A stretch of 8,824 bases of DNA from positions 1-8,824 of the forward strand of contig JAENWE010000066.1 of the NCBI GenBank assembly GCA_016650185.1. The letters run 5' to 3'. The position numbers were made by a program, and so were the translations under genes. The notes beneath the pieces are model-generated. The model was not told the DNA's origin. It made no database searches and was given only the letters and a program-made list of their open reading frames with translations. Below are positions 1-6,579 of this stretch, piece after piece; position 1 is the first letter of the stretch; each line of letters begins with the position of its first letter. This DNA is from Vicinamibacteria bacterium (lineage in GTDB: Bacteria; Acidobacteriota; Vicinamibacteria; Fen-336; JAGNNV01).

Positions 1-539
1 AGCGCAATCGTCGGATGAAGTTTCAGGAACGATCGGTCGGACTCGTCCGCCTCCGCCACGAACACGTCACCGCCCCCGACTCGCGCTCCGGAGTGGGATC
101 CCTTGAGCTTCCCGCCCACCACCACGGTCGGGTCAAAACCCGCCGCCTCCAGGATCCCGGCGATCATGGCCGTGGTCGTGGTCTTTCCATGCGACCCAGA
201 GATCGCGGCGCGCAGTCGGTAAGAAGCCATGACCGCGTCCAGAAGGTCGCCTCGATGGATCAGGCGGAGCCCCAATTCCCGGCCTGCCCGGAGTTCGGGG
301 TTTTGCTCCTTGATGGCGGAGGACACGACGAGGCAACGGGCCCCCGAAACGTTTTCCGCGTCATGCCCTGCGTGGATCCGGATCCCCATGGCCGCGAGCC
401 GGGCGGTGGTCTCCGAAGCCTTCTCGTCCGAACCGGAGACGCATTCGCCGCGCGCGCGCAGGATTTCGGCTAGCGCGCTCATGCCGGAGCCGCCGATGCC
501 GACGAAGTGGAACGGCCCTCGAACGGGAATCGCCCTCAT
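1..539 (-). CDS. murC: UDP-N-acetylmuramate--L-alanine ligase, N-terminal part (cut by window edge)
   Basis: MurC catalyses the ATP-dependent addition of L-Ala to UDP-MurNAc, the first amino-acid step of the peptidoglycan stem peptide, in the cytoplasm. About 179 residues are visible from the ATG at 539; the rest lies beyond position 1. The N-terminal UDP-binding Rossmann loop is HFVGIGGSGMSALAEIL (residues 11-27). SGSD follows at 35-38 and VVSSAI at 71-76. The central-domain ATP P-loop is GSHGKTTTT (115-123), where most MurC proteins have GTHGKTTTT. EADESDRSF (163-171) is the MurC-type substrate/metal segment. The start ATG overlaps the murG stop by 4 bases (ATGA), which fixes the start and implies translational coupling. 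Only a weak GG-rich sequence precedes it. Mpl ligase is the main alternative, but the dcw position right after murG and the VGGKLKG/EADESD wording favour MurC. Confidence 0.97.
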   Translation of the reverse strand, partial: MRAIPVRGPFHFVGIGGSGMSALAEILRARGECVSGSDEKASETTARLAAMGIRIHAGHDAENVSGARCLVVSSAIKEQNPELRAGRELGLRLIHRGDLLDAVMASYRLRAAISGSHGKTTTTAMIAGILEAAGFDPTVVVGGKLKGSHSGARVGGGDVFVAEADESDRSFLKLHPTIA

Positions 540-1609
540 GCCGCCAACCATGGAGTCAGAAGATCCACGACACGCGCCGCGGCGTCGGCCTTGCCCAGAG
601 CGCGCGCTTTGCCTTCGATCGCGCGGATCTGGCCAGGGTCTGCGACCAGAGAGGAGATGAGGCCACTCAGTTGAGCCAGATTCGCCTCCGAAAGCACGAC
701 CGCCGCGCCCTGCGCCTCGAGCGCTCTCGCGTTCCAGGTCTGATGATCTTCCGCGGCGGAGCGGAGCGGGACCAGAATCGCCGCCTTCCCCGCCACCGTC
801 AGTTCGGCCAGGGTGGTCGCGCCGGATCGACACAGGACCAGATCGGCGGTCGCGAAGGCCTCCCACATGTTTTCGATGAAGGGAACGACGTGAACCCGGC
901 GTCCGGCGGCGCGGTAGCTTTGCTGGATTTGTTCGAAGAGCGTCGTCCCGGTCTGATGAACGATGGCGAGGGCCGACTCGGGCGGCAGGGCAGGAATAGC
1001 CTTGACCAGAGCTTCCGAGAGGACGCGAGATCCTTGAGAGCCGCCGAAGCACAGGAGCTGGAGGGGCGGCTGATGCGGCCGAGGGGAAAGGGCGCGGAAG
1101 GACGATCGAACCGGGTTGCCAGTCAGCACGCCCTTGTGGCCGAAGTGAGCCAGGGTGGACGTAAAGGCGCACGCGGCCTGACGGACGAAGGGCTTGAGCG
1201 CTCGGTTGGTGAATCCGGGAACGGCATTCGGCTCGAGCAACACGGTGGGAATCCGAAGCAAGCTGGCCATAAGAACGATCGGGCCGGAGGCGTACCCGCC
1301 GATTCCCAGCACCGCGCTCGGTCGCGTTTGGAGGAGCAGAGTCAGGGCCCTGAGCAGTCCCCAGGGCAGCCAGGCCAGGCCACGGAGCCGGGCCATCAGC
1401 GATGACGTGTTCAAAGGCAGCACGGGAAGAAGGTGAAGCTTCAAACCCGCCTTCGGCGCCAGCCGCCTCTCCAAACCGAGAGGAGCGGTGGATCCCACAA
1501 ACTCCACTCGCACCGCGGCCGAGCGCGATGCTATTTCCTCGGCAACCGCGAGGCCGGGGAAGATGTGACCTCCGGTTCCGCCCGCCGCGATGAGAATGAG
1601 GGGATTCAA
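536..1609 (-). CDS. murG: UDP-GlcNAc:undecaprenyl-PP-MurNAc-pentapeptide GlcNAc transferase
   Basis: MurG is a GT28-family GT-B glycosyltransferase at the inner face of the membrane. It transfers GlcNAc from UDP-GlcNAc to lipid I, making lipid II. Starting at TTG 1609 gives 357 residues, the usual family length. Visible motifs are GGTGGH (10-15) at the very N-terminus, GIGGYASGP (102-110), the acceptor-side EPNAVPGFTNR (126-136), TGNPVR (163-168), FGGSQGS (188-194), HQTG (218-221), and the donor-site CRSGATTLAEL (260-270, Glu269) followed by AAEDHQTWNA (285-294, with Gln290 and Asn293). The open frame runs far upstream into ftsW, but the glycine loop must sit within about 15 residues of the start. 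The only plausible codon is TTG, 11 bases after the ftsW stop; a CTG lies in frame 5 codons earlier. The second residue of the usual EQN motif is Pro here. The stop overlaps the murC start (ATGA). Confidence 0.97.
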   Translation of the reverse strand: MNPLILIAAGGTGGHIFPGLAVAEEIASRSAAVRVEFVGSTAPLGLERRLAPKAGLKLHLLPVLPLNTSSLMARLRGLAWLPWGLLRALTLLLQTRPSAVLGIGGYASGPIVLMASLLRIPTVLLEPNAVPGFTNRALKPFVRQAACAFTSTLAHFGHKGVLTGNPVRSSFRALSPRPHQPPLQLLCFGGSQGSRVLSEALVKAIPALPPESALAIVHQTGTTLFEQIQQSYRAAGRRVHVVPFIENMWEAFATADLVLCRSGATTLAELTVAGKAAILVPLRSAAEDHQTWNARALEAQGAAVVLSEANLAQLSGLISSLVADPGQIRAIEGKARALGKADAAARVVDLLTPWLAA

Positions 1610-1623
1610 GCGAAAGGTTCTCA
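1607..1623 (-). promoter_or_regulatory. ftsW stop / murG TTG start junction, no clear Shine-Dalgarno
   Basis: On the minus strand the ftsW TGA (1623-1621) is followed by 11 bases and then a TTG that begins MurG. No GGAGG-like sequence lies at the right distance; only GAGAA is visible. Initiation here probably depends on ribosomes finishing ftsW. This is the only place in the window where two genes do not overlap, and the only TTG start. Confidence 0.6.
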
Positions 1624-2712
1624 GTCGGTGTGCTGGGACACGTTCAGAACGAGCCCAACGGAAAGCAGGCAAAGCACCAGCGAGGTGCCGCCGGCGGAGA
1701 AGAACGGAAGCGGGATTCCTTTGGTGGGCGAGAGGCCGAGAACCACGCTCATGTTGATAAAGGCCTGAGAGACGATGGTCATCGAGAGCCCGGCGGCGAG
1801 GAGCCGGCCGAACAGGTCGGGGGCCAGTTGCGCCGTCCGCAGTCCGCGCCAGAGGAAAGCCAGGAAGAGGCCGACCACGATGACCGCCCCGATGAATCCA
1901 AGTTCTTCTCCCACCACGCCGAAGATGAAATCCGAGTAGGGATAGGGAAGGAACGACGTCTTCTGTTCGCCCTTCATGAACCCACGACCGAAAGGACCGC
2001 CGCTGCCCACCGCGATCGTGCTCTGAATCAGTTGATAAGCGGTTCCTTGACGTTGAGCCCAAGGATCAAGGAACGCGAAGACGCGATCGAGGCGGTACGA
2101 GGCCGAGGCGATACCGATCCCCACCGCGGGAAGCGCCAGGGCGCCACCCATCACGAAGAAGCGAAACGGGACGCCGGCCAGAAAGGCGAGGGCGCTTGCG
2201 ACCAGGACGATGTGGAGGGACGACCCGAAATCAGGCTCGAGGTAAACGAGGACGGCCACCACCCCGACCCCGCAAATGGGGGCCAAAAGGTCACGCAGGC
2301 TCGACAACGCGCTTGCGCGACGTTCGAATTCGGAGGCCAGGAAGATGACGACCGCGAGCTTGGCGAACTCCGAGGGCTGAAAGGACACGCCCCCCAGCCG
2401 TATCCACCGGTTGGCTTCGTTGACGGAGGGGGACGCCAGGGCGCCGAGGAGAAGGACCATGGCCACGCTCAGGATGGAGAAGGCGACGGACCGCGAGCGA
2501 AGGATCCGGTAGTCGAAGCGCAGGCTGGCCAGCATCGCCGCCACTCCGAGCACGGCCCAGAAAAGCTGACGCGCCATGATGGCCTCGCCGCTCACCCGTG
2601 CTCCGGTTTCGGAAAAAGGCTGGGACGCGCTCCACAGCATCAGAAGTCCGGCTCCGAAGAGAACCACCGACACGAAGAGAAGCACCCGGTCGGTGGCCAG
2701 TCGTTTGGCCAT
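1621..2712 (-). CDS. ftsW: Septal peptidoglycan glycosyltransferase FtsW (SEDS family)
   Basis: FtsW is an integral-membrane SEDS-family polymerase. It joins lipid II into glycan strands at the division septum, working with FtsI. The protein has 363 residues from ATG 2712 and 8-10 hydrophobic segments (roughly 10-30, 50-66, 78-95, 143-160, 164-182, 186-203, 268-290, 303-325, 338-358). SEDS motifs are NRWIRLGG (101-108), FQPSEFAKL (111-119), LEPDFGSS (158-165), the periplasmic loop with SDFIFGVVGEELG (260-272, whose Asp261 aligns with the catalytic aspartate) and PLPFFSAGGTSL (335-346). The usual HTDFIF is YSDFIF here. An ORF extension 31 codons upstream is rejected because AAGGAG sits 7 bases before this ATG and the ATG overlaps the murD stop (TGATG). 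RodA is the main paralogue, but the position between murD and murG identifies FtsW. Confidence 0.96.
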   Translation of the reverse strand: MAKRLATDRVLLFVSVVLFGAGLLMLWSASQPFSETGARVSGEAIMARQLFWAVLGVAAMLASLRFDYRILRSRSVAFSILSVAMVLLLGALASPSVNEANRWIRLGGVSFQPSEFAKLAVVIFLASEFERRASALSSLRDLLAPICGVGVVAVLVYLEPDFGSSLHIVLVASALAFLAGVPFRFFVMGGALALPAVGIGIASASYRLDRVFAFLDPWAQRQGTAYQLIQSTIAVGSGGPFGRGFMKGEQKTSFLPYPYSDFIFGVVGEELGFIGAVIVVGLFLAFLWRGLRTAQLAPDLFGRLLAAGLSMTIVSQAFINMSVVLGLSPTKGIPLPFFSAGGTSLVLCLLSVGLVLNVSQHTD

Positions 2713-4103
2713 CAGGCGGCTCCTTGCAGGGGAAGACTCTGGAAAGCGCGCTTGAACACATCGCCGCGTTCCGCGTAGTCCCTGAACATGTCGAAGGACG
2801 CGCAACCGGGGGAGAGCAAAACCGCGTCTCCAGGCTTCGCCTCCCGGTAAGCCAGCAGAACCGCTTCCTCGAGTGTGTCGGATTCGTGAACCGGGCGCAC
2901 GTCTTGAAGCGCCGCGCGCACGAGGCCTCGACTCTCCCCGATGGCGTAGATCGACCGGACGTGGCTCGCCACCGCGTCTCGCAGAGAACGGAACGAACCG
3001 GCCTTCAGTCGGCCGCCGAGGATGGCGATCACCGGGCGGTCGAAGGACTCGAGGGCCACCAGAACAGATTCAGGAGTGGTGGCCTTCGAGTCATTGAAAT
3101 AGGCGACGCCGTTGATTTCGCCAAGCTTCTCGAAGGTATGGGGCACGCCCCGGAAGCTCCTCACCGCCTGCCGGATCGAGGTCGTTGGGACGCCCAGGTC
3201 GTGGGCGGCGGTCGCTGCGGCCAGAAGGTTCGCGCGCACCGCTGAACCAGGGATCTGCACATCCGCGCCGCCGAATAGGGGCGTCGGCCCGGCCTTCCGG
3301 AAGACCGCATCGTGACCTTCGAAGTACGCGACCGGGCCCAGGGTGGCGCCTGACGGCGCGGTCTTCGGCCTGAAGGGGATGACCTGAGCGGGAGTGCGGG
3401 CGGCAAGATCGACGACACCCTGATCCTCGGCATTGACGATGGCGGTGTCTTGAGGGGTCTGGTTGGCGAAGATGCGCGCCTTGGCCGCTGCGTAGGACGC
3501 GAAGGTGGGGTGGCGGTCGAGGTGGTCGGGGAAGAGGTTGAGGAAGATCGCGCAGTCGGGCCGGAAGTCCCGCGTGGTTTCGAGCTGGAAGCTCGAGGCC
3601 TCGGTCACGAAGATCGATCGTTCATCCGAGTCTTCCACGTGCGCGGTGATGGGTGCGCCGATGTTGCCCACGGCGCGGGCGTCCATGCCCCCCTCGCGCA
3701 GCATCGCGTGCAGGCTCATCGTGGTCGTGCTCTTTCCCTTGGTGCCGGTGATGCAGATCAGGCGGCCCTTGAAGGCGCGCGCCCCGAGCTCCAGTTCAGG
3801 CAGAATCAGAACGCCCTTGGCGCGGGCTTCTTCGATGACTTCCTGGGCGGGATCGACTCCGGGCGAGAGCACGAGAGCGTCCAGATCGGACAGGTTTGGA
3901 TACGCTCCGAGCGAGAGGGGTATCTCCGCGCGCGAAAGCTCGGCCACGGAGGAGCCCAGTTGATCCGCGGTCCGCACGTCGGCGCCCGTCACCAACGCTC
4001 CGCGCCGCTTCAGGAACAGGCACGCGGCCACCCCCGAACGCGCCAGGCCCATCACCACGATGCGCGCCCCCTTCCAACTTGTCTCACGGGCTTCGCCGCT
4101 CAT
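2712..4103 (-). CDS. murD: UDP-N-acetylmuramoyl-L-alanine--D-glutamate ligase
   Basis: MurD adds D-Glu to UDP-MurNAc-L-Ala with ATP in the cytoplasm. The protein has 463 residues from ATG 4103. Visible parts are the N-terminal UDP-binding GLARSGVAA (19-27), LSPGVD (79-84), P-loop ITGTKGKSTTT (118-128), GNIGAP (146-151), EASSFQLE (168-175), NLFPDHLDRH (189-198), the likely carbamylated Lys208 in AAKARIF, NDSKATT (337-343) and the family hallmark LSPGCASFDMFRDYAERGD (430-448). Two conserved spots deviate. The usual HNxxN reads AVRAN (288-292), and PHRxE reads PHTFE (321-325). The E. coli counterparts are Asn268 and Arg302, described as near-invariant in Mur ligases. GGRLKAGSF (363-371) also lacks the usual DF ending. 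A start 28 codons upstream (4187) is rejected because GGTGA lies 7 bases before this ATG, the ATG overlaps the mraY stop (ATGA), and the Rossmann strand starts at about residue 13. Confidence 0.96.
   Translation of the reverse strand: MSGEARETSWKGARIVVMGLARSGVAACLFLKRRGALVTGADVRTADQLGSSVAELSRAEIPLSLGAYPNLSDLDALVLSPGVDPAQEVIEEARAKGVLILPELELGARAFKGRLICITGTKGKSTTTMSLHAMLREGGMDARAVGNIGAPITAHVEDSDERSIFVTEASSFQLETTRDFRPDCAIFLNLFPDHLDRHPTFASYAAAKARIFANQTPQDTAIVNAEDQGVVDLAARTPAQVIPFRPKTAPSGATLGPVAYFEGHDAVFRKAGPTPLFGGADVQIPGSAVRANLLAAATAAHDLGVPTTSIRQAVRSFRGVPHTFEKLGEINGVAYFNDSKATTPESVLVALESFDRPVIAILGGRLKAGSFRSLRDAVASHVRSIYAIGESRGLVRAALQDVRPVHESDTLEEAVLLAYREAKPGDAVLLSPGCASFDMFRDYAERGDVFKRAFQSLPLQGAA
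2720..2725 (-). promoter_or_regulatory. Strong ribosome binding site for ftsW
   Basis: The minus strand reads AAGGAG, then 7 bases, then the ATG at 2712. This is the best Shine-Dalgarno match in the window. It lies inside the last codons of murD and decides the ftsW start against the longer upstream reading. Confidence 0.85.
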
Positions 4104-5191
4104 CGCAGTTTCACCGTGGCCAGGCTCATGAGCGCGAAGATGAAGGCGACGATCCAGAACCGGATCACCACCTGGGTTTCTTTCCATCCGATCAGTTCAA
4201 AATGATGATGGAGGGGCGCCATTCGAAAGATCCGTTTCCCGGTGAACTTGAAGGAGGCGACCTGTCCGATCACGGAGAGGGCTTCGATGACGAAGAGGCC
4301 GCCGATGGGAATGAGAAGGAGTTCCTGCTTGATCAGAATGGCCACCGTGCCCAGAGCTCCGCCGAGGGCGAGGGACCCCACGTCTCCCATGAAGACCTGA
4401 GCTGGATAACAGTTCCACCACAAGAAGCCCATGGCCGCGCCGGTGAGGGCGCCACAGAAGACCGTGACCTCTCCGGCCGAAGGCTGGAATAGAAGGTCGA
4501 GATAGGTGGCGAAGATCCGGTGGCCGGTCACATAAGCGAGGCCGGTGAGGGCGGCCGCGGAAATGAGGGTGGCCCCGATGGCCAGGCCGTCGAGCCCATC
4601 GGTGAGGTTGACCGCGTTGGTGTATCCCACCAGCAGAACGCCCGCGAAAAAAACATAGAACAGGCCGAGCTCGGGCTGAAGCCGCTTGAAGAATGGGAAC
4701 ACCACACGGGTCGAGAAGCTTGAGGGGTCGGCCACGGAACTGAAATACAGACCCAGTCCGATGGCGGTCGCGGTCGCGATCTGCCAGCCGATCTTCTGAC
4801 GCGCGGTCAGTCCGAGGCTTCGCTTCTTCGCGATCTTGATGTAGTCGTCGGCAAGACCGATTCCGCCAAAGGCCAGGGTGGCGAAAATCAGAATCCAGAT
4901 GTTCCGGTTGGTCAGATCGCCCCAGAGCAGAGTCGGGACCAGAGTTCCGACCACGATCAGAATCCCGCCCATGGTGGGCGTGCCGGCCTTGGCCTTGTGG
5001 CTCTCCGGACCGTCGCTGCGGATCTGCTGGCCGAACTTGAGCCGCCGAAGCCTCTCGATGGTCCAGGGGCCGAAGAGCAGAACGATCAGAAGAGCCGACA
5101 GGGTCGCGATGGCGGTTCGGAACGTGATGTAGCGGACCACGTTGAAGATGCTGATCTGTTCATGCATCGCGAAGAGCAGGTGGTACAGCAT
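4100..5191 (-). CDS. mraY: Phospho-N-acetylmuramoyl-pentapeptide-transferase
   Basis: MraY transfers phospho-MurNAc-pentapeptide from the UDP-activated precursor to undecaprenyl phosphate in the cytoplasmic membrane, forming lipid I. The protein has 363 residues, close to the 360 of E. coli MraY, and can be aligned with it by eye almost end to end. It is a polytopic membrane protein with about ten hydrophobic segments. Motifs are FGQQIRSDGPESH (53-65), GTPTMGGI (70-77), the Mg-site DDY (115-117), NLTDGLDGLA (195-204), FMGDVGSLALGGALG (267-281) and APLHHHFEL (325-333, the HHH loop). The ATG shares one base with the murF stop (TGATG) and follows GGGGGTGG by 7 bases. A run of seven T lies in the coding strand at codons 180-182. 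Sequence wording is of the proteobacterial type. Identity is not in doubt. Confidence 0.98.
   Translation of the reverse strand: MLYHLLFAMHEQISIFNVVRYITFRTAIATLSALLIVLLFGPWTIERLRRLKFGQQIRSDGPESHKAKAGTPTMGGILIVVGTLVPTLLWGDLTNRNIWILIFATLAFGGIGLADDYIKIAKKRSLGLTARQKIGWQIATATAIGLGLYFSSVADPSSFSTRVVFPFFKRLQPELGLFYVFFAGVLLVGYTNAVNLTDGLDGLAIGATLISAAALTGLAYVTGHRIFATYLDLLFQPSAGEVTVFCGALTGAAMGFLWWNCYPAQVFMGDVGSLALGGALGTVAILIKQELLLIPIGGLFVIEALSVIGQVASFKFTGKRIFRMAPLHHHFELIGWKETQVVIRFWIVAFIFALMSLATVKLR
4111..4115 (-). promoter_or_regulatory. Ribosome binding site for murD
   Basis: The minus strand has GGTGA, the 3' half of the GGAGGTGA consensus, 7 bases before the ATG at 4103. It sits in the final codons of mraY and supports the ATGA-overlap start over the longer in-frame start at 4187. 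Confidence 0.6.
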
Positions 5192-6579
5192 CAGGAAGCC
5201 ACCCCCGGGTGAACGGCTTCGAGCGCTTCGACTACGCGCTCCATGCGCACGCCTCTCGAGCCCTTGACCAGAACCGCGTCGTGGCTTTGGACCAGATCTC
5301 CGATCTGCGCGGCGAGGTCGGCGGAGTGGTCAAAACCCCGCTTGGCCAGAGGGGACAAGGACGACGCTCCGATGAGGATTTCCCTGGCCAGAGTGCCTAC
5401 GCCCAGCAACAGGTCGATCTGGGGCCCGATGGCGGCGCCCGCGTCGCGATGGAGCTTGGGACCGCTCGGCCCGAGTTCGAGCATGTCGCCCAGGCAGGCC
5501 ACCCGCCGTCGGCCGATGGCGAGAGCCAGGGTTTCGACGGCGGAGACGAGGGCCAGCGGGTTCGAGTTGTAGCTGTCGTCGATGAGGAGAATGTCGTCCT
5601 GAAGCCGCTTCACCATCCCCCGGTTGCTGGGCGATTTCAGGAACCGGGCTCGATCCGCAATTGTTTCAATGGAGAGGCCAAGCGCTGTCGCGATGGCGGC
5701 GGCGACCAGGAAATTGGAGATGGCATGCGGGCCGGGAACGGGCAGACTCACGGACACCAAAGATCCCTCGCTCTCCAGTTGGAAATTCGATCCCTCCAGG
5801 GACATCGAGATCCCTCTGGCCCGGACGAGGGCCCGGTCTCCCTCGCCGAACAAGCGCGCGGAACCTGCGCTCAAAAGAGCCGGCTTCGAGAGAAGGGGTT
5901 CGTCCGCCGGTGCGACCGCGGTGTCTCCCGCCTGAAGCGTCTCGAAGATTTCCGTCTTGGCCTCGGCAATCTGTTCGATCGAGTCGAAGAATTCAAGATG
6001 GGCGGCGGCCACATTGGTCACGGCCGCGACCTTGGGCTTTACGAGCCGGGCGAGTCTCGACAGTTCGCCTGCATGCGACATACCGCACTCGATCACCGCC
6101 GCCCAGTGATCTGTCTCGAGGCGCATCAGAGTGAGGGGCACGCCGAGGTGATTGTTCAGATTGCCAGAGGTGGCGAGAACTGGTCCCTGGGCGCTCAACA
6201 CCGAGGCGGTGAATTCCTTCGCCGTGGTTTTTCCGGCCGAGCCGGTGATGGCGACGAAGACGGCCGAACTGCGGCCGCGGAGAAGTCGGCCCATTTCGAA
6301 AAGGGCAGTCTCCGGATCGTCCACGATCAGGCAGAAAAGGCCTCGAGGCGCCCGCGAGGCCCGGCTGACCACCGCGCAGGAGGCGCCTTTTTCGAGAGCG
6401 GAGAGGAGATGGTCGTGACCATCGACCTGTTCCCCCTTGAGAGCGAAGAAAATGTCGCCCGCCTCAAGAGTGCGGGTATCTATGGACCCGCCGCGGGCAG
6501 GCCTCTCTGCAACTCCTTCAGCGCGTGCGCCGAGCGCCTGCGCGATCTCGGCCCAGGACACGGTTTCAAGGATGCGCAT
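5191..6579 (-). CDS. murF: UDP-MurNAc-tripeptide--D-alanyl-D-alanine ligase
   Basis: MurF attaches the D-Ala-D-Ala dipeptide to UDP-MurNAc-tripeptide, the last cytoplasmic step before MraY. The protein has 462 residues, normal for the family. Domain order is an N-terminal substrate domain with SIDTRTLEAGDIFFAL (32-47), then the central ATP domain with ITGSAGKTTAKE (111-122), GNLNNHLGVPLTL (139-151), ECGMSHAGEL (164-173), TNVAAAHLE (188-196) and the carbamyl-lysine candidate Lys208 in EAKTEIF. The C-terminal domain has DDSYNSNP (334-341), LGDMLELG (363-370) and LVKGSRG (437-443). The central HNxxN motif reads HAISN (285-289), so the first Asn is Ala. The ATG at 6579 lies 14 bases inside the end of murE, with GGGGG about 5 bases and GAGGG about 11 bases upstream. 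The stop overlaps the mraY ATG. Confidence 0.97.
   Translation of the reverse strand: MRILETVSWAEIAQALGARAEGVAERPARGGSIDTRTLEAGDIFFALKGEQVDGHDHLLSALEKGASCAVVSRASRAPRGLFCLIVDDPETALFEMGRLLRGRSSAVFVAITGSAGKTTAKEFTASVLSAQGPVLATSGNLNNHLGVPLTLMRLETDHWAAVIECGMSHAGELSRLARLVKPKVAAVTNVAAAHLEFFDSIEQIAEAKTEIFETLQAGDTAVAPADEPLLSKPALLSAGSARLFGEGDRALVRARGISMSLEGSNFQLESEGSLVSVSLPVPGPHAISNFLVAAAIATALGLSIETIADRARFLKSPSNRGMVKRLQDDILLIDDSYNSNPLALVSAVETLALAIGRRRVACLGDMLELGPSGPKLHRDAGAAIGPQIDLLLGVGTLAREILIGASSLSPLAKRGFDHSADLAAQIGDLVQSHDAVLVKGSRGVRMERVVEALEAVHPGVAS
5199..5206 (-). promoter_or_regulatory. Probable ribosome binding site for mraY
   Basis: The minus strand shows GGGGGTGG ending 7 bases before the ATG at 5191, within the last codons of murF. 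The match to GGAGGTG is partial, so this is a moderate site, likely helped by coupling through the TGATG overlap. Confidence 0.5.

Noticed and set aside
536..539. Possible internal promoter or terminator between murG and murC
   Set aside because: The genes overlap by 4 bases and no hairpin with T-run or spaced -35/-10 pair was recognisable in this GC-rich sequence.
1610..2062. Upstream extension of murG by 151 codons, which could suggest a fusion protein
   Set aside because: The extension is an Arg/Pro/His-rich out-of-frame reading of ftsW with no domain character; GGTGGH should be near the N-terminus.
1630..2778. Long plus-strand open frames (382 aa here; others of 520 aa at 5209-6771, 459 aa at 6437-7816, 251 aa at 3450-4205 and 244 aa at 671-1405)
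   Set aside because: They lie antisense to clearly identified genes, have low-complexity charged composition (rich in Arg, Gly, His, Glu) and no recognisable motif. Such frames are expected opposite GC-rich genes.
2713..2805. Upstream extension of ftsW by 31 codons
   Set aside because: It runs inside murD in another frame, adds a basic, non-hydrophobic stretch not seen in FtsW, and ignores the strong AAGGAG before ATG 2712.
4104..4187. Upstream extension of murD by 28 codons
   Set aside because: It overlaps mraY in another frame. The MurD Rossmann strand begins shortly after ATG 4103, which has an ATGA overlap and GGTGA upstream.
4646..4654. U UUU UUC slippery heptamer (seven T run) in mraY codons 180-182, a possible -1 frameshift site
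   Set aside because: Val-Phe-Phe in a membrane helix explains it, MraY needs its full length to be active, and I saw no clear downstream stimulatory hairpin. Too weak without ribosome data.
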